DNA from: Marivivens sp.
Lineage (GTDB): Bacteria > Pseudomonadota > Alphaproteobacteria > Rhodobacterales > Rhodobacteraceae
Direction of reading: 5' to 3'
Length of the DNA: 12,752 nt
Assembly: GCA_024642185.1 (NCBI GenBank)
Contig: JAHEBR010000040.1
Location: 1 to 12,752, forward strand
Notes under the pieces: model-generated
Database searches by the model: none
What the model saw: only the letters and a program-made list of their open reading frames with translations
Told to the model about the DNA's origin: nothing
Shown: positions 5,585 through 11,850 of the stretch, piece by piece
Layout of the letters: each line of letters opens with the position of its first letter
How positions within the stretch are numbered: position 1 is the stretch's first letter
Translations under genes and position numbers: made by a program

Positions 5585-6315
5585 TCGTCCATCAGGCGGC
5601 GCATTTCGCGGATCGCGGGGGCGAGGCCACGGAAGATTGCCTCGCCAATGATGAAATGCCCGATGTTGAGCTCCATCACCTCGGGAAAGGCGGCGACGGG
5701 CTGGACCGTTTCATAGGTCAGGCCGTGGCCGGCGTGAACCTCGAGGCCGAGCGAATGGCCATAGGCCGCCATCTCGCGCAGGCGTTTAAGCTCGGCGTCG
5801 CGCTCGGCGAAATGGCCCTCGGCATGGAAATCGCAATAGGCGCCGGTGTGCAGCTCGATCACCTGCGCGCCGATCCGGTGGGCGGCTTCGATCTGGCGGG
5901 CGTCGGCGGCGATGAAGATCGACACCCGGCACCCCGCCTCGCGCAGAGGGGCGATGAAATGGGCGAGCCGGTTTTCCTCGCGCGCAACCTCGAGGCCGCC
6001 CTCGGTCGTCCGCTCTTCGCGCTTTTCGGGAACAATGCAGACCGCGTGGGGCCGGTGGCGCAGGGCGATCTTCTGCATCTCGTCTGTCGCGGCCATCTCA
6101 AAATTCAGTGGCGTGGTCAGAACCGCCATCAGCCCTTCGATATCGGCATCGGAGATATGCCGACGATCCTCGCGAAGGTGCGCGGTGATCCCATCGGCCC
6201 CCGCCTCTTCGGCGATCTTCGCCGCGCGGACCGGGTCTGGATAGGCGCTGCCGCGCGCGTTGCGGACGGTGGCGACGTGGTCGATGTTGACGCCCAAGCG
6301 AAGTTTGCCGGACAT
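5572..6315 (-). CDS. pdxJ: Pyridoxine 5'-phosphate synthase
   Basis: PdxJ joins 1-deoxy-D-xylulose 5-phosphate and 3-amino-2-oxopropyl phosphate to pyridoxine 5'-phosphate, the last ring-forming step of the DXP-dependent vitamin B6 pathway. The 247-residue product has the N-terminal signature VNIDHVATVRNARG (9-22), His46 in ITAHLREDRRHI, Glu73 in NFEMA and the late HAGHGLTYETV histidine, all active-site positions. The ATG at 6315 has AAAGGAAG just upstream; a TTG five codons earlier is not needed. It follows the DUF2062 gene by 30 bases on the same strand, so it is probably the last gene of the rpoZ-rel operon. Usually acpS comes right after pdxJ in this family; here the cupredoxin gene lies between. 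Confidence 0.97.
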   Translation of the reverse strand: MSGKLRLGVNIDHVATVRNARGSAYPDPVRAAKIAEEAGADGITAHLREDRRHISDADIEGLMAVLTTPLNFEMAATDEMQKIALRHRPHAVCIVPEKREERTTEGGLEVAREENRLAHFIAPLREAGCRVSIFIAADARQIEAAHRIGAQVIELHTGAYCDFHAEGHFAERDAELKRLREMAAYGHSLGLEVHAGHGLTYETVQPVAAFPEVMELNIGHFIIGEAIFRGLAPAIREMRRLMDEARA

Positions 6316-6345
6316 GAGGCTTCCTTTCAAATCAGTCGCCCGATC

Positions 6346-7002
6346 CTAGCCGGAATGCCCCGCGCCGTCAGCCGGATTCGCCGCCACGCGGCCAAGCTGG
6401 CTAAGCTTCTGTCGAAGAAGCTTGCGACGGTGGTTCTGATAGGCGCGGATCACCGGGACGGAGAGATAATAAGAGACAAGCCCAAGGACGATACCGGGGA
6501 TCAGCCCGCCGATCAGAAACGGCAGGAAGAGATCGTCGTAGAAAAGGTGAAGGCCACGCCAATCCATCTTCTCGGAGGTGAAGACCGCAGTGAAATTGTG
6601 CCACAGGTCATGCCCAGCGCCCGAGAATTTGTGGCTCATCGACGGATCGACGCCTTCGCGCAACGAATTGCCAAGCAGAAGGTGCCCGATCTTGGTCGAC
6701 AGGACGGCAATCGGCAGATAGGTCAACGGGTTGCCGACAAAGCTCGACAGAAGAGCCGCGATCACATTGCCGCGCATCAGCTTGGCAAGAATGAAGGCGA
6801 CAACGAAATGGAGCCCGTAGAAGGGCGTGAATGCTGTCACCACACCGGCAAAGATGCCGCGGGCGATCTTTTCGGGCGTATCGGGCAGGCGGCGAAGGCG
6901 CAGCTTGACGTAGCCGATCGCGCGCCGCCAGCCGCCACGCGGATAGACGATCTCGGTCAGCAACTGTTTGAAAGGCCGTCTGTCGCGGCGCTTGAAGACC
7001 AA
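6346..7002 (-). CDS. DUF2062 family membrane protein
   Basis: The 218-residue product has a basic N-terminus and hydrophobic segments near 49-76, 79-110 and 158-183. The conserved GNPLT motif (90-94) and the GIFAGVVTAFTPFYGLH segment identify DUF2062, inner-membrane proteins of unknown function. The start is a TTG at 7002 with AAAGGTAGG upstream; no ATG near the N-terminus would keep the conserved region intact. It lies 16 bases after rel/spoT and 30 bases before pdxJ on the same strand, so it is probably co-transcribed with them. The C-terminus is basic and likely cytoplasmic. Confidence 0.88.
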   Translation of the reverse strand: MVFKRRDRRPFKQLLTEIVYPRGGWRRAIGYVKLRLRRLPDTPEKIARGIFAGVVTAFTPFYGLHFVVAFILAKLMRGNVIAALLSSFVGNPLTYLPIAVLSTKIGHLLLGNSLREGVDPSMSHKFSGAGHDLWHNFTAVFTSEKMDWRGLHLFYDDLFLPFLIGGLIPGIVLGLVSYYLSVPVIRAYQNHRRKLLRQKLSQLGRVAANPADGAGHSG

Positions 7003-7018
7003 GTTACCTACCTTTGCC

Positions 7019-9157
7019 TCAGCTCTTGGCCGGGGTCGTCTGTGCCCGCGCCGGATCCCGCAGGCGCGAGATCGAGGCCACGTTGCTTTCTGCTTCGAGC
7101 GCAGTCATCACCCGATGCAGGTGCTCGACATCGCGCAGATCGACATCAATCTCGAGCTTGTAGAAATCGGGCTTGCGATCGATGAAGTTCAGGTCCGAGA
7201 TATTGGCGCTTTGCTCACCGATCAATGTGCAAATTCGCCCCAGGACGCCGGCATCGTTACTGATCGAGATTTCCAGGGTCACGGTATTGGTTGCGGGGTG
7301 CTTGCCTTCCTGCCAGTGCAGGTCGACCCAGCGCTCGGGCTGGGCCTCGTAAACCGCAAGTGCCTGACAGTCGATCGCATGAACAATAACGCCTTGGCCC
7401 CGGAAGGTGATGCCGACGATCCGCTCTCCGGGGACCGGCTGGCAGCACGGCGCGCGGTGAAAAGACTGATCCGGCGATAGGCCGATAACGGCCCGCGATT
7501 GATCGACCTCGTCACCCTCGCGCTCGGCCAGATCGGGATAGATCGCCCTGACAACCTCGCGCGCGGTCAACTCGGCCGAGCCGAGGCGCGCAAGAAGCTC
7601 GTCTTCATCCTCAAGCACAAGCGCCTTGGCGGCGGTGCGCAGGGCCTTTTGCGTGGCTTTCTTGCCAACATTCTCAAAGGCCACCCGCGCCAACTCGGCG
7701 CCGAGCTTGATAAACCGCTCGCGGTCCTCTTCGCGCAACGAACGACGGATCGCCGATTTCGCACGGCCCGTGACAACGATGTCGATCCAGGTCGCCTGCG
7801 GGGTCTGGCCTTCGGCGGTGATGATATCAACCGACTGGCCGTTCTTGAGCCGGGTCCAGAGCGGCACGCGGATGCCGTCGACCTTGGCGCCGACACAGGC
7901 CGATCCGATGCGGGTGTGGATTGCATAGGCAAAGTCGATCGGCGTGGCGCCGCGCGGCAGCTTGATCACATCACCCTTGGGCGAGAAGCAGAACACCTGA
8001 TCCTGATACATCTCGAGCTTGACCGCTTCGAGAAACTCGTCGTGGTCATGCTCGTCATCAAGCCGTTCGGTCAGCGAGGCGATCCAGCGGACGGGATCGA
8101 CGGCAAAGCGGTTTTCGACCCTTTCGCCGTTCTTGTAGGACCAGTGGGCCGCAACGCCGGTTTCGGCAACATCGTGCATCTCGCGGGTGCGGATCTGCAC
8201 CTCGACGCGTTTGCCATCACGGCCCGACACGGTGGTGTGGATCGAGCGGTAACCGTTGGTTTTAGGCTGGCTGATATAGTCCTTGAAACGGCCCGGAACC
8301 GCCCGCCAGCGCTGGTGCACGGCGCCAAGGACGCGATAGCAATCACCCTCAGTCGCCGTCACGATGCGGAATCCATAGATATCCGAGAGGCGCGAGAATC
8401 CCTGATCCTTTTCCTGCATCTTGCGCCAGATCGAATAGGGGCGCTTGGCGCGGCCCGAAACCTCGGCAATGATCCCGGCTTTCTCAAGCTCAAGCCGCAT
8501 GTCGGAAGTGATCTTCTCGATCACATCGCCCGATTCTTTCTGGAGCGTGATGAAGCGGCGCATGATCGAATTGCGCGCCTCGGGGTTCAAGACGCGGAAG
8601 GCGAGATCCTCGAGCTCTTCGCGCATCCACTGCATACCCATGCGGCCGGCAAGCGGCGCGAAAATCTCCATCGTCTCGCGCGCCTTCTGCGCCTGCTTCT
8701 CGACGCGCATCGATTTGATTGTGCGCATATTGTGCAGGCGGTCGGACAGCTTGACGAGCATCACGCGCAAATCGCGCGACATCGCCATGAAGAGCTTGCG
8801 GAAGTTCTCGGCCTGTTTGGAATGGGCGGAGGTCAGCTGAAGATTGGTCAGCTTGGTGACGCCATCAACGAGCTCGGCGATCTCCTCACCGAATCGCTTC
8901 GAGACCTCGGAATAGGAGGCCTTGGTGTCTTCGATCGTGTCGTGCAGAAGCGCGGTCGCGAGGGTCGCGTCATCCATCTGCTGCTCGGCAAGGATCATCG
9001 CCACGGCAACCGGATGGGTAAAATAGGGCTCGCCCGAATGACGAAACTGGCCCTCGTGCATGGCCTCGCCAAAGGCGAAGGCCTCGCGCAGGAGCTTTTC
9101 GTTCGAGCGGGGGTTGTAGGCGCGGACCAGCGAGATCAGTTCGTCGGCGGTCGTCAT
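7019..9157 (-). CDS. Bifunctional (p)ppGpp synthetase/hydrolase (Rel/SpoT)
   Basis: This enzyme makes and degrades (p)ppGpp, the stringent-response alarmone. The 712-residue product has the full long-RSH layout. The hydrolase HD domain shows H48, H72-D73 (LLHDTIED) and D139 (KLSDRLHNM). The synthetase domain shows D259 in SDIYGFRIV, the RFKD motif at 290-293 typical of bifunctional rather than RelA-type enzymes, NGYRSIHT and E319 in VEVQIRT. A TGS domain spans roughly 387-447. A Cys/His region (APCCQPVPGERIVGI, then HAIDC) and a C-terminal ACT domain (about 630-700) follow. AAGGA lies 5 bases before the ATG. It follows rpoZ by 36 bases, an old and widespread pairing. Names rel, spoT, relA and rsh are all used for such genes, so no symbol is forced. 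Confidence 0.97.
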   Translation of the reverse strand: MTTADELISLVRAYNPRSNEKLLREAFAFGEAMHEGQFRHSGEPYFTHPVAVAMILAEQQMDDATLATALLHDTIEDTKASYSEVSKRFGEEIAELVDGVTKLTNLQLTSAHSKQAENFRKLFMAMSRDLRVMLVKLSDRLHNMRTIKSMRVEKQAQKARETMEIFAPLAGRMGMQWMREELEDLAFRVLNPEARNSIMRRFITLQKESGDVIEKITSDMRLELEKAGIIAEVSGRAKRPYSIWRKMQEKDQGFSRLSDIYGFRIVTATEGDCYRVLGAVHQRWRAVPGRFKDYISQPKTNGYRSIHTTVSGRDGKRVEVQIRTREMHDVAETGVAAHWSYKNGERVENRFAVDPVRWIASLTERLDDEHDHDEFLEAVKLEMYQDQVFCFSPKGDVIKLPRGATPIDFAYAIHTRIGSACVGAKVDGIRVPLWTRLKNGQSVDIITAEGQTPQATWIDIVVTGRAKSAIRRSLREEDRERFIKLGAELARVAFENVGKKATQKALRTAAKALVLEDEDELLARLGSAELTAREVVRAIYPDLAEREGDEVDQSRAVIGLSPDQSFHRAPCCQPVPGERIVGITFRGQGVIVHAIDCQALAVYEAQPERWVDLHWQEGKHPATNTVTLEISISNDAGVLGRICTLIGEQSANISDLNFIDRKPDFYKLEIDVDLRDVEHLHRVMTALEAESNVASISRLRDPARAQTTPAKS

Positions 9158-9193
9158 CTGGTCCTTGCCTTCGGCGGTGCCGGAACGGGGCGC

Positions 9194-9547
9194 TTAGCGC
9201 TGCCCCTGAGCTTCCATCAGCGCCCGCAGCAGTTTCTCTTCAGACATATCGTCTTCAACGGGCTTGTCGGCCTCGGCACCCATAAGAAGGGCCATGGCGT
9301 CGTCTTCCGGCTCGTCGACCTCGATCTGGGTCTGGTGGGCTTCGATCATCCGCTCGCGCAGATCGTCGGCAAGCTGGGTCTCGTCGGCGATTTCGCGCAG
9401 GGCGACGACGGGGTTCTTGTCGTTATCGCGGGCGATGGTGAGCGGAGCGCCAGAGGCAATCTCGCGGGCACGGTGAGAGGCGAGCATCACAAGCTCGAAC
9501 CGGTTCGGTACCTTGTCAACGCAATCTTCGACGGTCACGCGGGCCAT
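9194..9547 (-). CDS. rpoZ: DNA-directed RNA polymerase omega subunit
   Basis: Omega helps assemble RNA polymerase by folding and holding the beta' subunit, and in proteobacteria forms part of a ppGpp-binding site. The 117-residue product starts MARVTVEDCVDKVPNRFELV, followed by LASHRAREI and a DNDKNPVVALREIA segment, all typical of RpoZ. The acidic C-terminal tail is usual for Alphaproteobacteria. GGAG lies 7 bases upstream of the ATG. It is the first gene of the operon with rel/spoT, which fits functionally because the alarmone acts on the polymerase. Confidence 0.96.
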   Translation of the reverse strand: MARVTVEDCVDKVPNRFELVMLASHRAREIASGAPLTIARDNDKNPVVALREIADETQLADDLRERMIEAHQTQIEVDEPEDDAMALLMGAEADKPVEDDMSEEKLLRALMEAQGQR

Positions 9548-9589
9548 TAGCGCACTCCAATACTTCGGGCGGGTCCTAGGAAGCCCCCC

Positions 9590-9618
9590 ATTTAGAGGCA
9601 GAAGCCAAGAAACACAAG
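9590..9618 (-). promoter_or_regulatory. Probable sigma-70 promoter of the rpoZ-rel-DUF2062-pdxJ operon
   Basis: On the minus strand CTTGTG (9618-9613) and CTAAAT (9595-9590) are separated by 17 bases and resemble the alphaproteobacterial -35 and -10. The start near 9583 gives a leader of about 35 bases to rpoZ. It lies just past the folK terminator, as expected for an independent transcription unit. Confidence 0.5.
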
Positions 9619-9621
9619 TCG

Positions 9622-9651
9622 AAAACCCGATGCCCCTGATCAGGGGATCGG
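9622..9651 (-). terminator. Intrinsic terminator of folK
   Basis: Read on the minus strand, CCGATCCCCT pairs with AGGGG-C-ATCGG around the loop GATC, giving ten base pairs with one bulged C, followed by GTTTT. The folK stop codon (9642-9640) lies in the loop and stem. It separates folK from rpoZ. Confidence 0.7.
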
Positions 9652-10233
9652 CACCACCTCGTCACGTGCGGAAGCGGGCAGAGCGGCGAGCATTTCCGCC
9701 ACCGTCTGGCCCAGAACGGGATGCCGCCAATCAGGGGCGACCTCAGCCAGCGGCACGAGCACAAAGGCACGATCCTGCATCCGCGGATGTGGCAGGATCA
9801 AGCGGTCGGGGGCCTCGGCTTTCTGGCGTTCGAGGTCGATGCCCAGCCAGTGAGCGAAGGTCGCGCGGTCGGGAAGGACATGCTCTCCAACCGCAACCAG
9901 ATCGAGGTCCAGCGTCCGCGCACCCCAGCGCGTCTGCCGCTCGCGCCCGTATTGCGCTTCGATCTCGTGCAGGATGGATAGGATCTCTTCGGGGCTTTTG
10001 TCCGACCGCAACGCCATCGCCGCATTGACGAAATCAGGGCCGGAACCGGGCGGAAAGGCAGGTGTCCGATACAAACGGCTTATGCCAATGGGACTACCTA
10101 TCCTTAGGTATATATCGACATTTGAATGTGTAATAGTTTCATCTGGTCTTCCACTCAAAGACGAAACGTTTCCGCCAATAGCAACCAAAACCATATCGCA
10201 TAGTTCTGCCTCAGCTTTTTCTTCTTGCGCCAT
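9640..10233 (-). CDS. folK: 7,8-dihydro-6-hydroxymethylpterin pyrophosphokinase
   Basis: FolK transfers pyrophosphate from ATP to 6-hydroxymethyl-7,8-dihydropterin in folate synthesis. Family motifs are VLVAIGGN near the N-terminus, SRLYRTPAFPPGSGPDFVNAA, RWGARTLDLDL with the two metal-binding Asp residues, and LPHPRMQDRAFVLVPLAEVAPDW. About 20 residues between the DLDL strand and LPHPRM are extra relative to E. coli, as I recall for Rhodobacteraceae. I favour the ATG at 10233 (197 residues; GAGTGG just upstream); the ATG at 10194 starts closer to the conserved region but lacks a nearby ribosome site. The 5' third is unusually AT-rich with ATA, CTA and AGG codons, unlike the rest of the gene. 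It is divergent from the NYN gene and ends in its own terminator. Confidence 0.93.
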   Translation of the reverse strand: MAQEEKAEAELCDMVLVAIGGNVSSLSGRPDETITHSNVDIYLRIGSPIGISRLYRTPAFPPGSGPDFVNAAMALRSDKSPEEILSILHEIEAQYGRERQTRWGARTLDLDLVAVGEHVLPDRATFAHWLGIDLERQKAEAPDRLILPHPRMQDRAFVLVPLAEVAPDWRHPVLGQTVAEMLAALPASARDEVVPIP

Positions 10234-10328
10234 TACACCACTCACGGACCGGAAGCGTTGTGTTTCATCTTTCACACCACGCGCAAGTGAACAAGCCGAG
10301 CTCTTGACCACTCGGAAGGACCACTCAC

Positions 10329-10898
10329 ATGTTTTATCGGGATGAGCGCTTGGCGCTCTTTATCGATGGCTCGAACCTCTATGCCGCCGCCAAGGCGCTT
10401 GGCTTCGACATCGACTACAAACTTCTCCGCGCCGAATTCATGCGCCGCGGCAAGCTGCTGAGGGCGTTTTATTACACCGCTCTTCTCGAGAACGACGAAT
10501 ATAGCCCGATCCGTCCGCTCGTTGACTGGCTGCACTACAACGGCTTCCACATGGTGACCAAGCCCGCGAAGGAATACACCGACGCCATGGGCCGCCGGAA
10601 GGTGAAGGGCAACATGGACATCGAGTTGACCGTCGACGCCATGGAGCTTGCGCCCCACGTCGATCACGTCGTGCTTTTCTCGGGCGACGGCGATTTCAGG
10701 CCGCTCCTCGAGGCGCTTCAGCGCAAGGGCGTGCGGGTCTCGGTCGTCTCGACGATCCGCAGCCAGCCGCCGATGATCTCGGACGAGCTGCGCCGTCAGG
10801 CCGATAATTTCATCGAGCTTGACGAGCTGCGCGAAGTGATCGGCCGCCCGCCGCGCGAGCCGCGCCCCGAGCGCGAAGAGGCAACGGAAGAAGCCTGA
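10329..10898 (+). CDS. NYN domain (LabA-like, PIN-fold) putative ribonuclease
   Basis: The 189-residue product is a single NYN/LabA-like domain of the PIN nuclease fold. Acidic residues expected at the metal site are present: D13 in FIDGSNLY, D97 in KGNMDIELTVDAM, and D120 and D122 in LFSGDGDFRPLL. The C-terminus after about 172 is Pro/Arg/Glu-rich and probably disordered. There is no signal peptide, so it is cytoplasmic. GGAAGGA lies 8 bases before the ATG. Members of this COG1432-type family are widespread in bacteria, mostly uncharacterised, and thought to act on RNA; the substrate here is unknown. It is divergent from folK and followed directly by a strong terminator, so it is a single-gene unit. 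Confidence 0.9.
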   Translation: MFYRDERLALFIDGSNLYAAAKALGFDIDYKLLRAEFMRRGKLLRAFYYTALLENDEYSPIRPLVDWLHYNGFHMVTKPAKEYTDAMGRRKVKGNMDIELTVDAMELAPHVDHVVLFSGDGDFRPLLEALQRKGVRVSVVSTIRSQPPMISDELRRQADNFIELDELREVIGRPPREPRPEREEATEEA

Positions 10899-10910
10899 TC
10901 CACAAATTCC

Positions 10911-10941
10911 AGCCGGGGCCAATGGCCCCGGTTCTTGTTTT
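10911..10941 (+). terminator. Strong intrinsic terminator of the NYN gene
   Basis: CCGGGGCC (10913-10920) and GGCCCCGG (10924-10931) form a perfect 8-base-pair stem around AAT. The stem can extend by two weaker pairs, and is followed by TTCTTGTTTT. It begins 12 bases past the stop codon. Confidence 0.85.
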
Positions 10942-10968
10942 GGGGTGGGCGTTCATGCTTGGTATGGG
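10940..10968 (+). promoter_or_regulatory. Weak candidate promoter for the PhyH-type gene
   Basis: TTGGGG (10940-10945) and TATGGG (10963-10968) are 17 bases apart, just after the upstream terminator and about 25 bases before the gene. A promoter is expected here because the terminator isolates the gene, but the hexamers match poorly. Confidence 0.25.
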
Positions 10969-10992
10969 GAAATCCATTTCGCCGGAGCTACC

Positions 10993-11796
10993 ATGCCCTC
11001 TCCCCTAGTTTCCCAAGCCGACATTGATGCCTATCAGCGCGATGGCGTCGTCCTGATCAAGGGCCTCTTCCGCGACTACGTCGATCTCTTGCGCGAAGGC
11101 GTCGAACGCAACCTGCGCGAGCCCGGCCCCTATGCCGCCGAAAACCTCAAGCCCGGCGAGGGCGGCCGTTTCTTCGATGATTATTGCAACTGGCAGCGCA
11201 TCCCTGAATTCGTCGAGACCATCCAGAACTCCCCCGCCGCCGGAGTTGCCGCCGATCTCATGCAGTCCGAGCGCGTGCAGGTCTTCCACGACCACGTTCT
11301 GATCAAGGAGCCCGGCACCTCGAAACCCACCCCCTGGCATCAGGACGGCCCCTATTACTTTGTCGAGGGCCGCCAGACGGTCAGCCTTTGGTCGCCTCTT
11401 GATCCGGTGACCAGTGCCACCCTGCGCTGCGTGGCCGGATCGCACCTTTGGGAAAAGCCGGTCTTGCCCAAGCGCTGGCTGGCCGACACGAGTTTCTATC
11501 CCGATCCCTCGGCCTATATGCCCGTGCCCGATCCCGATGCCGAAGGCATGACCATTCTCGAATGGCCGATGGAGCCGGGCGATGCAGTGGCCTTTGACTA
11601 CAAGGTTCTGCACGGCGCACGCGGCAACGAGACAACCCAGCGCCGCCGCGCCTTTTCCCTGCGCCTTGTCGGCGACGATGCCCGCTATGTCGAACGCCCC
11701 GGCCGCACCTCGCCGCCCTACCCCGGCCACGAGATGCAACCGGGCGACAGGCTGCGCGAGGACTGGTTCCCCTATATCTGGCCCCGCGCATCCTAG
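10993..11796 (+). CDS. Phytanoyl-CoA dioxygenase (PhyH) family oxygenase
   Basis: The 267-residue product belongs to the PhyH family of Fe(II)/2-oxoglutarate-dependent oxygenases. The iron triad is visible: His116 and Asp118 in PTPWHQDGPYY and His207 in YKVLHGARGN. An Arg at 218 or 219 in the RRRAFSLRLVGDD strand likely binds 2-oxoglutarate. The N-terminus (SQADIDAYQRDGVVLIKGLF) is typical of the family. The ATG at 10993 has GGAG 5 bases upstream; an in-frame GTG at 10945 is inside the promoter region and unlikely. There is no signal peptide. The substrate cannot be inferred: relatives hydroxylate fatty acyl-CoA, small amines, ectoine or secondary metabolites. It lies 54 bases upstream of ispH and may be co-transcribed with it, without a clear pathway link. 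Confidence 0.9.
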   Translation: MPSPLVSQADIDAYQRDGVVLIKGLFRDYVDLLREGVERNLREPGPYAAENLKPGEGGRFFDDYCNWQRIPEFVETIQNSPAAGVAADLMQSERVQVFHDHVLIKEPGTSKPTPWHQDGPYYFVEGRQTVSLWSPLDPVTSATLRCVAGSHLWEKPVLPKRWLADTSFYPDPSAYMPVPDPDAEGMTILEWPMEPGDAVAFDYKVLHGARGNETTQRRRAFSLRLVGDDARYVERPGRTSPPYPGHEMQPGDRLREDWFPYIWPRAS

Positions 11797-11850
11797 GGCT
11801 GGACCCCGCCGCGCCTTGGCCTTACCTCTGGCCGAAACCCGGAGCCCTGA

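Noticed and set aside
5560..7185. Long plus-strand open frame (541 codons) opposite pdxJ, DUF2062 and the rel 3' end
   Set aside because: It crosses three convincing minus-strand genes and has shadow-like composition rich in Arg, His and Asp without motifs.
7499..9550. Long plus-strand open frame (683 codons) opposite rel/spoT and rpoZ
   Set aside because: It is the complement of a fully annotated RSH enzyme, with low-complexity, His/Asp/Leu/Gly-rich translation and no family resemblance.
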